This document shows, one piece after another, positions 26,095 through 34,426 of a stretch of DNA of 58,817 nucleotides (positions are counted from its first letter, which is position 1; each line of letters starts with the position of its first letter). The notes below the pieces were generated by a model, which ran no database searches, was not told the origin of the DNA, and saw only the letters and a program-made list of their open reading frames with translations. A program made the position numbers and the translations under genes. This DNA comes from an uncultured Alphaproteobacteria bacterium (GTDB taxonomy: Bacteria > Pseudomonadota > Alphaproteobacteria > Rhodobacterales > Rhodobacteraceae): positions 1 through 58,817 of the forward strand of contig CACMAH010000009.1 in assembly GCA_902611605.1 (NCBI GenBank), read 5' to 3'.

Positions 26095-26679
26095 TTATAC
26101 TTCTAAACTTTCTTTATCAGGGTCTGGTTTAATATTCAAAAGAGGATCGCAAATTGAGATTACCCTAATTAAAATAAGCTCTAAATTTACCAAAATTAAC
26201 AAAAAAATCCCTATGGGTAATGACATATACATCCATGCAAGTTTAAGAGGTTTAGACTGTTCGCCAATAATAAAAAGCGGGATTTTGATGGATGAAGAAT
26301 TAAAAATCCAACCAACTTTAATATGATCTAATCCCAATTTAAAACTTATAACCAAAATAAAAAAAGAAAGCATGAGTAATAGTAAACTGATTAGATTACC
26401 AATTAATTTAGTGAAAGAGCCTATTATCATATCAATAGAAACAAAACCTCCCCACCTATAAGCCGATGGAGCTATTAGCGCAGTCATCCATAGCATTAAA
26501 AAACGAGCTACCTCGTCTGGCCAAGGAAGTGCATTATTAAGAACATATCTAAAAAAAACTTGAAGAAGAATAACCATTACCATTAGCAAAATAGCTATCC
26601 ATGCTAATTGTCTACCAATACGAAGAAAAAATGTATTTAAATATTTTAAAATATTTAATAAAAATAATAGAATAGTTAT
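26095..26679 (-). CDS. TRAP transporter small permease, DctQ family (non-standard start likely)
   Basis: Four-segment small membrane subunit that pairs with DctM. The conserved core VFFRYVLNNALPWPDEVARFLMLW is present. The first standard start is TTG 26589, but this would cut the first membrane helix in half. The frame is open upstream through RIGRQLAWIAILL, and an AGGAG box lies just before in-frame ATT and ATA codons. ATA at 26679 has six-base spacing from that box and gives a normal 194-residue protein. I therefore place the start there, with the alternative that a base error hides an ATG. Confidence 0.78.
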   Translation of the reverse strand: MTILLFLLNILKYLNTFFLRIGRQLAWIAILLMVMVILLQVFFRYVLNNALPWPDEVARFLMLWMTALIAPSAYRWGGFVSIDMIIGSFTKLIGNLISLLLLMLSFFILVISFKLGLDHIKVGWIFNSSSIKIPLFIIGEQSKPLKLAWMYMSLPIGIFLLILVNLELILIRVISICDPLLNIKPDPDKESLEV

Positions 26680-26768
26680 TTTAATCTCCTTTACCGATAA
26701 TAAAATTTCTATCTATAAATTACATCAGAATTTTTAATTTTAAAGCAAAATAAAAGGATAAGATAAAA

Positions 26769-27857
26769 ATGGGAGCCTTAAAATATGCAATTATTGGTTC
26801 TGGTACTATGGGAAGGGAGCATATTAGAAATATAAACCTTCTGAAAAATGCTGAGGTAGTGGCTTTATGTGACAATCATAAGGCTTCCATAGATGAGTCA
26901 CGAAAAGACTTAATAAATAACCCCAGAATTTTTTCTCATCATAATGAATTAATAGAAGCTAAAATTGCAGACGTTTATATAATAGCAACTCCTAATTTTA
27001 GTCATATAGATATTCTCAAAGATATAATAAAAACCAAAGCACATCTTTTAATAGAAAAACCTCTATGTACCAATGTTAGAGATTGTCTTAATTTCAAAAA
27101 AATTACTAAAGGTTATCCAAGTATAATTTGGACTGCAATGGAGTACAGATATATGCCACCAGTAGCGAAATTTATAAAAGAAATTAAATCTGGTACAATT
27201 GGAGATCTAAAAATGTTCTCGATAAGGGAACATCGATTTCCATTCCTAGTTAAAGTAAATGACTGGAATAGATTTTCAAAAAATACCGGAGGAACTCTTG
27301 TTGAAAAATGTTGCCATTTTTTTGATTTGATGCGTTTAGTTAGTAATAGTGAAGCAGTAAGCGTTTATGCGAGCGGTGCCCAAGATGTCAATCATTTAAA
27401 TGAGCAATATAATGGCAGAAAACCTGATATAATAGATAATGCCTTTGTCATTGTAAATTTTGAAAATGGAATACGCTCTATGCTAGACTTATGTATGTTT
27501 TCAGAAAACTCTAAACTCCAAGAAGAATTATGTGCTGTAGGAAATGTTGGTAAAATTGAAACAGGTGTTCCCTCATTTTTATCTGGAAAATCAAGCTCTG
27601 AACTATCAATTAGCTTAAGGAAATTAGATAATATTAAAATTGAAAATATAGAAGTTGATGAAACTATTTTAAAGGCCGGTCATCACCACGGATCAACTTA
27701 TTACGAACATTTAGAATTTCAAAAGGCTATTACAGAAAATTTAAGACCTCAAGTATCTTTAGATGATGGACTTAAAGCAGTTGCGATTGGTCAGGCTGCT
27801 GAATTGTCAATCATTGAAAAAAGAGTAGTTTATATGAATGAAATTTTAGAAGACTAA
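26769..27857 (+). CDS. Gfo/Idh/MocA family NAD(P)-dependent oxidoreductase
   Basis: A 362-residue sugar or inositol dehydrogenase-type enzyme. The Rossmann loop is IIGSGTMGREHIRN at the N-terminus and the family EKP motif occurs as LLIEKPLCTN near residue 98. The C-terminal domain has GGTLVEKCCHFFDLMR and the HHGSTYYEHLEFQKAI segment. AAGGATAAGA precedes the ATG. It diverges from the TRAP operon over about 90 bp, so the imported compound may be its substrate. It could be a sugar, inositol or sugar-acid dehydrogenase; some relatives are NAD-dependent glycosidases (GH109 type). Confidence 0.87.
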   Translation: MGALKYAIIGSGTMGREHIRNINLLKNAEVVALCDNHKASIDESRKDLINNPRIFSHHNELIEAKIADVYIIATPNFSHIDILKDIIKTKAHLLIEKPLCTNVRDCLNFKKITKGYPSIIWTAMEYRYMPPVAKFIKEIKSGTIGDLKMFSIREHRFPFLVKVNDWNRFSKNTGGTLVEKCCHFFDLMRLVSNSEAVSVYASGAQDVNHLNEQYNGRKPDIIDNAFVIVNFENGIRSMLDLCMFSENSKLQEELCAVGNVGKIETGVPSFLSGKSSSELSISLRKLDNIKIENIEVDETILKAGHHHGSTYYEHLEFQKAITENLRPQVSLDDGLKAVAIGQAAELSIIEKRVVYMNEILED

Positions 27858-27914
27858 ATTGGAATTTTGTCATTTCCATAAAATTTAAAAAAATCCACCC
27901 CTTCAATTATTATA

Positions 27915-29090
27915 ATGAATAAAATTTATACTCAGATTGTAATACCATTTGCTATTGTTGAGACAATAGTTTGGGCAGCATATTTCTATTCTTTTCCAGC
28001 TTTTCTTCCAACTTGGGAAACTAGTCTTGGGTTTTCAAGAACTGTTCTGACTGGAGCTTTCACTATTTCACTCATTGTCTCCGCATTATGTGCCCCTTTA
28101 ATTGGCCGCTTAATAGATAAAGGTTTTGGGAAGCAGGTATTTTCAGGAGGAACAATACTAGCCGTTATTATGTTACTTTTGTTATCTGAAGTTACTGAAG
28201 TATGGCAATTTTATGCTGTCTGGTTTGGACTTGGTATTGCAATGTCTGGATCACTCTATGAAGCTTGTTTTGCAATAATAACTCATAGTTTGGGTGGAAA
28301 TGCAAAAAGAGCTATTACAATTGTTACTCTTATAGCAGGATTCGCAGGAACAATTTCTTTTCCAAGTTCTCATTTTTTAATTGAAAATTTTGGCTGGCGT
28401 TGGGCAATTATTGTATTTGGTTTTGTTGTTGGTTTAATTTGTACTCCCTTAGTTATCTATAGTACGCAACATGCAAAACAGCAATCCAAAGTACATGCTT
28501 CAAAAACTTCATTAAACATATTTACAGTACTTGGATCTTTATCAAAATCGTCTTTTTGGTTAATAGGAATAACTTTTACTTTGTTAGCATTTAATCATGG
28601 TATTATTTTAAGCCATATTCTTCCTATTTTATTTGAAAGAGGCCTTTCGACTAGTTTTGCTATTTTAGTTGCTTCATTAATTGGTCCTATGCAGGTAATT
28701 GGGCGATTCATAATGTTAGTTTTGGAGAAAAAAATTTCAACTCTTACAATTTGCTTAGTATGTTTTGGCTCAATATTTATCGCAGGTTGGTCTTTATATT
28801 TTACCAATATAATTGTAGTTATAGTATTTCTATTTGTTTTTACTCAAGGATGTGGCTATGGCGTATTAAGCATTATACGTCCAACAGTTATTTCAGAAAT
28901 ATTGGGTAGAAAAGACTTTGGAGTTATTTCTGGAATGCTAGCTACAGGATTTGTTCTTGGTTCAGCCATGGGACCAATTTTGGGATCAATTATCTGATAC
29001 GGTGGCTATGACAGTGTAATCTTAATTGCAATATTAATTCCTGTATTGGCAATTATGTCAATATTGGGTGCATGGAAATTTAAATCATAA
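27915..29090 (+). pseudogene. MFS transporter interrupted by an in-frame TGA near its end
   Basis: Major facilitator protein with about twelve membrane segments; the start FAIVETIVWAAYFYSFPAFLPTWE and the loop GRLIDKGFGKQ fit the family. A TGA at 28995-28997 ends the first frame after 360 residues, within the last-helix region. The same frame then stays open for 30 more codons to a TAA at 29088-29090, reading YGGYDSVILIAILIPVLAIM, a normal final helix. The codon context suggests an original TGG (Trp). It is either a recent nonsense mutation, a readthrough stop, or a sequencing error. It follows the Gfo gene by 57 bp and may have been its transporter. Confidence 0.8.
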
Positions 29091-29134
29091 AAATAAGTTT
29101 TAAAAAAATAAAAAATTAATTGTAATCTTCTCTA

Positions 29135-29401
29135 CTATATTTTTTTAAAATATTTAGTTTTTAATTTCTCTTTTTTCATCGTACATTCTTCAGTTTCGTC
29201 TAAAACGCCAAGTACTTCTTGAAAAGATAAACCTTTATTAATTGACTTATTCCACACTCTTCTTACAGATGCAGGGGACCATGGTAAAATAGCTTTGGAT
29301 AACCATTTTCTCAATGGCTTAGGTAATTGGTCAAATTCATGCATTGGGTTACCAACTCGTCTCCTTCGACGTAGATTTGTTTCTCCAAGATTTTGTGTCA
29401 T
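29135..29401 (-). CDS. DUF6525 family small protein
   Basis: An 88-residue basic protein matching the alphaproteobacterial DUF6525 pattern as I recall it: NLGETNLRRRRRVGNPMHEFDQLP, then LRKWLSKAILPWSPASVRRVWNK and a C-terminal LDETEECTM. It has no signal peptide or membrane segment. Its ATG overlaps the stop of the DUF1826 gene by four bases, so it is translationally coupled to it. Function is unknown. The position next to the zinc genes suggests shared regulation with DUF1826. Confidence 0.7.
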   Translation of the reverse strand: MTQNLGETNLRRRRRVGNPMHEFDQLPKPLRKWLSKAILPWSPASVRRVWNKSINKGLSFQEVLGVLDETEECTMKKEKLKTKYFKKI

Positions 29402-30036
29402 ACTTCGTTCTCAGGATCAAATATAGGATCTAGTACAAAAACAAACCGAGTTTCTCCTGTGCCTTCAATAGGCGGAGATCTATGCAATATTATTTTGGGA
29501 TTGTTTTCAATCCAAAGTGTGCCTCTAAGTAAAATGGGTGAACCAGTAGGTGTAGTCTTAAAGTTTTTTGGATCATTACCATCTATAGAAATACCATACT
29601 GTGTACCCTGTCCACGATAAGTGCATATTAATCTTCCTTTTACTGCATCCACATGAAATTTTCGACAAGAGTTAGTAGAAACAACTTCCATTCTAAGTCT
29701 AATATAATCAACTTTCATTAAGTTAGAAAAAACTTCAGATAAGTTTGTTATATCCTGTATTAACCATTCAGTATTTTTTTTATTAGTCAGCTTTGAATTT
29801 TCAAAAATATTTATTATTTTTTTACTTACCCCATTTTTATGGCAAATTTCTCTAAAGCTTGGAATTAAACTAGGATCAGTTTTATTAAGCCAATCTTGAA
29901 TATTTATGGGTATTTGCCTGTCCCATACAACACCATAATAAGACTGATTAATAAAATCTGATAAAAAAGAAACATCAGAAACTGTGTGAACTAAATTCGA
30001 TAACTTTTCTACTGATATTTGATAATTCATATTCAT
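29398..30036 (-). CDS. DUF1826 family protein (zinc-regulon associated)
   Basis: A 212-residue protein of the DUF1826 family. Key stretches are YIRLRMEVVSTNSCRKFHVD, RLICTYRGQGTQYG and HRSPPIEGTGETRFVFVLD, with a conserved Cys and several His that may hold a metal. DUF1826 genes commonly sit beside zinc uptake and COG0523 genes, as here. It lies 60 bp downstream of znuA on the same strand, behind a hairpin, so it may be read at reduced level from the Zur-controlled znuA promoter. Start is the ATG at 30036; a second ATG follows at codon 3. Confidence 0.75.
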   Translation of the reverse strand: MNMNYQISVEKLSNLVHTVSDVSFLSDFINQSYYGVVWDRQIPINIQDWLNKTDPSLIPSFREICHKNGVSKKIINIFENSKLTNKKNTEWLIQDITNLSEVFSNLMKVDYIRLRMEVVSTNSCRKFHVDAVKGRLICTYRGQGTQYGISIDGNDPKNFKTTPTGSPILLRGTLWIENNPKIILHRSPPIEGTGETRFVFVLDPIFDPENEV

Positions 30037-30059
30037 TTAAAATTTCAAAAGTTTTAAAA

Positions 30060-30083
30060 TCAGCCCACTAAAAAGCAGGCTGA
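30060..30083 (-). terminator. Hairpin after znuA
   Basis: TCAGCC at 30060-30065 pairs with GGCTGA at 30078-30083 around a 12-nt loop. On the minus strand it is followed by TTTTAAAA. It lies about 14 bases after the znuA stop and before the DUF1826 gene, so it could terminate or attenuate the transcript. Confidence 0.6.
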
Positions 30084-30096
30084 ATCCTTAAAAGAT

Positions 30097-31224
30097 TTAA
30101 AAACAATTAGATAAATTTATTGCTAAATTGCGAATAAGTTTATCATAAAGATTAGGCCCAATTTCCAAACTAACACCCAGAGGATCTATGACAGCATTAT
30201 TAGCATGTGTTCCTTCTATAACCGCTTTTACTAAGCCCTCGTTATATTGTGGTTCAGCAAGTACACAATGGATATCCTCTTTCTCAACTCTCTCCTTAAT
30301 CTCTTTAAGACGTGCTGGACTGGGGTCAGAAGCATCTCCTAAAGAGATTGCCCCAGAAGCACTAATATTAAAGTGCTTTTCAAAATATTGATAAGCATCA
30401 TGGAAAACAACAAATTTTTCCTTTCTTATAGGATCTAAGATTTTATTGATTTCATCTGATAAACTATCTAAATCTTTATTGGCCGAACTAGCATTTGAGA
30501 AATAGGTACTAGCATTACTAGGATCTACTTCAGATAATTTAGCTGCTATTAAATTTAACCAAACTTTTGCTATACCTGGTGATAACCATGCATGTGGATC
30601 ATGCTCACCATGGTCATGACCTTCATGTCCTGCATGATCATCATGGTCGTCATGGTCATCTTTTTTCTTATGCTTACCATGGTCGTGGTCATCATGATCG
30701 TCATGGTCGTCATGGTCATCTTTTTTATTATGCTTACCATGGTCGTGGTCATCATGATCATCATGGTCGTCATGGTCATCTTTTTTCTTATGCTTATCAT
30801 GGTCGTGGTCATCATGATCATCATGGTCGTCATGGTCGTCATGATCACTGTGATCATGTGCTTCAAATAAAGCACCCTCTCTAAAATCAAGTAACTCTAT
30901 CCCGTCAGCTTTTAGTAAGGTTGTAATTGTTGCATCTTTAGCTAAAGTAGATAAGCCTTTTTCAAGCCAAGGTGTTAAATCTTCTCCAATCCAAAAAACA
31001 AGTTTAGCTTCTTGAAGTGCCTTAGCCTCGGAAGGTCTAAGTTGATATTCATGAGGTGAAGCTTCTGCTGGAATGATTAAATTTGGCTTTCCCAGACCAT
31101 TCATGACTTTTGAAACCAATGAATGTACCGGTGCTATATCAACAGCAACTTTTGGTACATCAGCAACTGCAAAACTTGCACCCAACACAAAAGCTGAACT
31201 AATAGAGAAAATTTTATTCGACAT
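30097..31224 (-). CDS. znuA: Zinc ABC transporter substrate-binding protein ZnuA
   Basis: Periplasmic zinc-binding protein of the cluster 9 (ZnuA) family. The signal peptide ends near ASFAVA|DVP. Zinc-ligand regions are APVHSLVSKV, SPHEYQL and FVVFHDAYQYF. A His/Asp-rich loop, about residues 115-205, consists of HDDHDDHDDHDH-type runs and is typical of ZnuA but unusually long and regular, encoded by 60-bp tandem repeats. The start was set to the ATG at 31224, six bases after GGAG; a longer frame starts at 31236. It is divergent from zur-znuCB across a perfect Zur box. The binding protein partners ZnuB (32546-33343) and ZnuC (31817-32539). Confidence 0.95.
   Translation of the reverse strand: MSNKIFSISSAFVLGASFAVADVPKVAVDIAPVHSLVSKVMNGLGKPNLIIPAEASPHEYQLRPSEAKALQEAKLVFWIGEDLTPWLEKGLSTLAKDATITTLLKADGIELLDFREGALFEAHDHSDHDDHDDHDDHDDHDHDKHKKKDDHDDHDDHDDHDHGKHNKKDDHDDHDDHDDHDHGKHKKKDDHDDHDDHAGHEGHDHGEHDPHAWLSPGIAKVWLNLIAAKLSEVDPSNASTYFSNASSANKDLDSLSDEINKILDPIRKEKFVVFHDAYQYFEKHFNISASGAISLGDASDPSPARLKEIKERVEKEDIHCVLAEPQYNEGLVKAVIEGTHANNAVIDPLGVSLEIGPNLYDKLIRNLAINLSNCF
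30661..30840. repeat. Three 60-bp tandem repeats in the ZnuA His-rich loop
   Basis: Units 30661-30720, 30721-30780 and 30781-30840 are nearly identical, differing at a few positions. Each encodes 20 residues of the pattern K-K-D-D-H-D-D-H-D-D-H-D-D-H-D-H-G/D-K-H, and partial units flank the block. The exact 60-bp period keeps the reading frame, so copy-number change would alter metal-buffering capacity without breaking the gene. Long open frames on the other strands here are artefacts of the repeat. Confidence 0.93.
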
Positions 31225-31246
31225 ACAGGTCTCCATATATTTTAGT

Positions 31247-31265
31247 AATGTTATAATATAACATT
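31247..31265. promoter_or_regulatory. Zur box (zinc uptake regulator operator)
   Basis: AATGTTATAATATAACATT is a perfect 19-bp palindrome about a central A. It matches the Zur-type GTTATA-N-TATAAC core known from Alphaproteobacteria. It lies in the 89-bp spacer between znuA and zur, so one Zur dimer site can repress znuA and the zur-znuCB operon together when zinc is sufficient. A TATAAT at 31279-31284 is a plausible -10 for the zur direction. Confidence 0.88.
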
Positions 31266-31313
31266 GACTTATATTGATTATAATTTATGTTCAAGAGAAA
31301 AATTTCTTCAATC

Positions 31314-31817
31314 ATGAAAAAAAAACAAACAAGCCCAAATATTTCAAAAAATTTTATGGATCATAATCATGATTTATGCTTTGAAAGTGCCTTGAAGGAT
31401 TTCAAACAACATTTTATTGAAAAAGAACTTAAGTTAACACCCTTACGCCTAAAAGTATTCCAATTATTACTAAAAGATCATCGGCCTCTCGGTGCTTATC
31501 AAATTCTGGACTTATTGCGAAAAGATGGTTTTAGTTCTACACCCCCCATTGCTTATCGAGTTCTTGATTTTCTTATTGAACACGGATTTGTTCATAAGAT
31601 AAAAAAATTGAATGCTTTCGTTGCTTGTTCCCATCCTGGTAATTCTCATTCCCCAACTTTTATGATTTGTAGAAAGTGTGAGAAAGTTGCTGAAATAAAT
31701 GAAAAAGAAAGTGGACTCAAGTTTAACAAAGAGACATCATCAGAATTTAAGATTGAAGAAGCAATTATCGAATTAATTGGCATTTGTAAAAATTGTACTA
31801 AAATTGAGGTAATTTAA
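31314..31817 (+). CDS. zur: Zinc uptake regulator Zur (Fur family)
   Basis: Cytoplasmic zinc-sensing repressor of the Fur superfamily. The winged-helix half contains LTPLRLKVFQLLLKDHRPLGAYQIL and PPIAYRVLDFLIEHGFVHKI. The metal half has AFVACSH, FMICRKCEKV and GICKNCTKI, supplying two CxxC pairs for the structural zinc. The frame opens at 31287, only three bases after a likely -10, so the ATG at 31314 or at 31356 is a better start; family members begin near the HNHDLC segment. It overlaps znuC by one base (TAATG) and sits beside a perfect Zur box, implying autoregulation. Confidence 0.92.
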   Translation: MKKKQTSPNISKNFMDHNHDLCFESALKDFKQHFIEKELKLTPLRLKVFQLLLKDHRPLGAYQILDLLRKDGFSSTPPIAYRVLDFLIEHGFVHKIKKLNAFVACSHPGNSHSPTFMICRKCEKVAEINEKESGLKFNKETSSEFKIEEAIIELIGICKNCTKIEVI

Positions 31818-32539
31818 TGCTAATTAAAATATCTAGCTTAGATGTTAAATATGGTTATAAAACTGTTTTAAAAAATATGAATCTTACACTTGATTCTGGA
31901 GAAATAGTTACAATTGTTGGCCCAAATGGTTCAGGAAAAACTACACTCTTCAAAGCTATAATAGGAGCAATTCCTATAAGTAAGGGGAAAATTTACACAA
32001 AACCAAATTTACGAATTGGATATGTCCCACAACAATTGAAAATAGACCAAACATTGCCAATAACTGTCGAGCGTTTTTTAAAGCTTGCACATAAAAACTT
32101 CAATAAATCCCTTGATAAAATAGAAGCACTTCTTGGCTCTAAAGATCTTTTAAATATTCAAGTCAATAATTTATCTGGGGGTCAAATGCAAAGAGTGCTT
32201 TTAGCTAGAGCTCTAATTAATAACCCTGAAATTTTACTTTTGGATGAAGCAACTAAAGGATTAGATCAGCCTGGCGTTGCATCATTTTACAGAAAGATAG
32301 AAAATATCCGTAATAGTACCAACTGCGCAATCCTCATGATCAGTCACGATTTACATGTTGTTATGAGTTCTTCCGACAGAGTCATTTGTGTAAATGGTCA
32401 TATTTGTTGTGAGGGAGCCCCTGAATCTGTAGCTACTTCTCCTGAATACAAAGCACTTTTTGGTTCTGATGTTGATGGTACTTTTGCATTATATCGACAT
32501 CACCATGATCATAAACACGACTCTAAAATTGAAAGATAA
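31817..32539 (+). CDS. znuC: Zinc ABC transporter ATP-binding protein ZnuC
   Basis: ATPase of the zinc importer, 240 residues. Walker A is GPNGSGKTT (near residue 37), the signature LSGGQMQRVLLARAL, Walker B EILLLDEATKGLD and the switch His is in MISHDLHVVM. The C-terminus carries a His-rich tail (RHHHDHKHD) that may bind zinc. It starts within the zur stop codon and ends 6 bp before znuB, so zur-znuC-znuB form one operon. Confidence 0.95.
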   Translation: MLIKISSLDVKYGYKTVLKNMNLTLDSGEIVTIVGPNGSGKTTLFKAIIGAIPISKGKIYTKPNLRIGYVPQQLKIDQTLPITVERFLKLAHKNFNKSLDKIEALLGSKDLLNIQVNNLSGGQMQRVLLARALINNPEILLLDEATKGLDQPGVASFYRKIENIRNSTNCAILMISHDLHVVMSSSDRVICVNGHICCEGAPESVATSPEYKALFGSDVDGTFALYRHHHDHKHDSKIER

Positions 32540-32545
32540 CAAATA

Positions 32546-33343
32546 ATGCTAGACGATTTTATGACACGTGCAACCCTTGCTGGAATTGGTGTCTCACTTG
32601 CTGCAGCACCTCTTGGTTGTTTTGTAGTTTGGCGTCGTATGGCTTATTTTGGGGAGGCAACCGCTCATGCGGCTATGCTAGGAGTTGCTATTTCATTAAC
32701 ATTTGAATTCTCCATATTAGCAGGTGCCATTTTAGTATCTTTAATAATGGCTTCTTCTGTAACTATTTTGGAAGGGCGATCACTATTTTTGGATACCCTT
32801 TTAGGAGTAGCAGGTCATAGTTCAATTGCCGCAGGTCTTGTTATCGTTTCTTTTATTTCAGGAGTAAGGATTGATTTAATGGCATATTTAATTGGCGATA
32901 TTTTGGCAGTTTCGAATATGGATATTTTGATGATTTGGATAGGAGTAGGAATCATATTTAGTTTAGTTATATGGCGTTGGTCTCCCCTATTATTGGTTAC
33001 TATGAGTGAAGACTTAGCATCTGCCAGCGGTTATAATCCAAAAAAAGAAAATTTTGTAATTACATTATCTCTTGCAATAGTTGTGGCTGTTGGAATTAAA
33101 GTCGTTGGTGTTCTTCTCATCATTGCATTACTAATCATACCAGCTGCTTCAGCTCGATCTGTCGCGTCAAGTCCAGAGTCCATGGGAATTATAGCCGCTG
33201 TAATAGGGATTTTATCATCCATATTAGGTTTAAATTCTGCCTATTTATTTGATACTCCTACAGGTCCATCAATTGTATGTGTTGCTTCTTTATTTTTCTT
33301 TATATTAATGACAGTAAATGTCGTTTTTAAAAATAAAAATTAA
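32546..33343 (+). CDS. znuB: Zinc ABC transporter permease ZnuB
   Basis: Inner-membrane permease of the ABC-3 (metal cluster 9) family, 265 residues with about eight membrane segments. Typical stretches are PLGCFVVWRRMAYFGEATAHAAMLGVA, LLGVAGHSSIAAGLV and KVVGVLLIIALLIIPAASARSVA. It pairs with ZnuC and ZnuA. The next gene, a COG0523 GTPase, follows after 24 bp and is probably on the same zinc-repressed transcript. Confidence 0.95.
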   Translation: MLDDFMTRATLAGIGVSLAAAPLGCFVVWRRMAYFGEATAHAAMLGVAISLTFEFSILAGAILVSLIMASSVTILEGRSLFLDTLLGVAGHSSIAAGLVIVSFISGVRIDLMAYLIGDILAVSNMDILMIWIGVGIIFSLVIWRWSPLLLVTMSEDLASASGYNPKKENFVITLSLAIVVAVGIKVVGVLLIIALLIIPAASARSVASSPESMGIIAAVIGILSSILGLNSAYLFDTPTGPSIVCVASLFFFILMTVNVVFKNKN

Positions 33344-33367
33344 TCTGATTTTAAATAGGAAATTTAA

Positions 33368-34426
33368 ATGAACCAAATTAATCAGATACCAGTCACAGTA
33401 ATTACAGGGTTTTTAGGAAGTGGTAAAACTACTTTACTGTCTTCCATACTGAAAAAAAAAGAAATGCAGAAAACTGCAGTAATAATTAATGAGTTTGGAG
33501 AAATTGGTCTAGACCATGCTTTAATTGAACATACGGATGAAAATATTGTAGAATTACAAAGCGGATGTATTTGCTGCACAATCCAAGGTGATTTAAATAA
33601 AACCTTAATTGATCTTTTTTATAAAATGATGAATGGGAAAGTCTCATCATTTAATCGTATTCTGATTGAGACTACAGGACTTGCCAACCCAGTTCCAATT
33701 ATACATACACTGATGAACTCAATAGAACTGATTAGAATTTATTCACTCGACGGAGTTATTACTGTAGTTGATTCTATAAATGGAGAAAAAACACTTGATT
33801 TATATGAAGAGTCATTGAAACAATTAGCACTTGCAGAAAAGATTATTATAAGCAAAACAGATATAGTAGACAAAGATGAAATTAAATCTTTGGTTTTTCG
33901 TATAAAAGAAATCAATCCGGTAAGCCAAATTATTTTTAGTAAATTTGGAAATATCCCTCTTGAAGAAATTTTTGGATTGGGCGCTTATGATCCATATAAA
34001 AAATCTGCAGATGTAAAGAATTGGTTAGCTGCAGAAAAATATAAAGATAAAAAACACCATCACCATCACGACGTTAATAGACATAATGAAAATATTAGAG
34101 CCTTCTCAATGATGAGCGAAAACCCTGTAAACATGATTGCATTCAGCTTTTTTCGTGATATGATAACTGCTGCTTTAGGGGCTAATTTATTAAGAATGAA
34201 AGGTATTGTAAATATTGCAGGGGAAGAACGTCCTGCCGTAATTCATGGAGTGCAACACATTTTTCATCCTGTTCAGTGGCTTGAAACATGGCCTGATAAT
34301 GACAGGAGAACAAAGCTTGTATTTATAACTCAAAATATTAAAAAAGAACAGATTGAAGATTTCTTTCGCCCTCTAATGGGTTTGGATACAGAAAAAGGAC
34401 TTCCTAAAGAGATTTTTGAAATATGA
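33368..34426 (+). CDS. COG0523 (CobW/ZNG1-type) zinc metallochaperone GTPase
   Basis: P-loop GTPase of the COG0523 family, 352 residues. Walker A is GFLGSGKTT near residue 14. The metal-binding GCICC motif has Cys67, Cys69 and Cys70. A histidine run (KHHHHHD) lies near residue 230 and the C-terminal CobW_C domain carries [13 protein letters not shown]. Members of this Zur-linked subgroup are thought to hand zinc to client enzymes in zinc starvation. It overlaps the hisI-like gene by four bases (ATGA), which makes that HisI a likely client. A cobalamin role is unlikely given the zinc context. Confidence 0.92.
   Translation: MNQINQIPVTVITGFLGSGKTTLLSSILKKKEMQKTAVIINEFGEIGLDHALIEHTDENIVELQSGCICCTIQGDLNKTLIDLFYKMMNGKVSSFNRILIETTGLANPVPIIHTLMNSIELIRIYSLDGVITVVDSINGEKTLDLYEESLKQLALAEKIIISKTDIVDKDEIKSLVFRIKEINPVSQIIFSKFGNIPLEEIFGLGAYDPYKKSADVKNWLAAEKYKDKKHHHHHDVNRHNENIRAFSMMSENPVNMIAFSFFRDMITAALGANLLRMKGIVNIAGEERPAVIHGVQHIFHPVQWLETWPDNDRRTKLVFITQNIKKEQIEDFFRPLMGLDTEKGLPKEIFEI

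Noticed and set aside
28995-28997. TGA read as tryptophan throughout this genome
   Set aside because: Several neighbouring genes clearly end at TGA and Trp is encoded by TGG in all of them, so a global code change is not supported.
30661-30840. Regular repeats that might suggest a CRISPR array
   Set aside because: The units are directly adjacent without spacers, in frame inside znuA, and encode a His/Asp loop.
30567-30890. Long open frames on all strands across the His-rich region, reading Met/Thr- or His-rich protein
   Set aside because: They arise from the 60-bp repeats of znuA read in other frames. The znuA frame has a signal peptide, a ribosome-binding site and family motifs.
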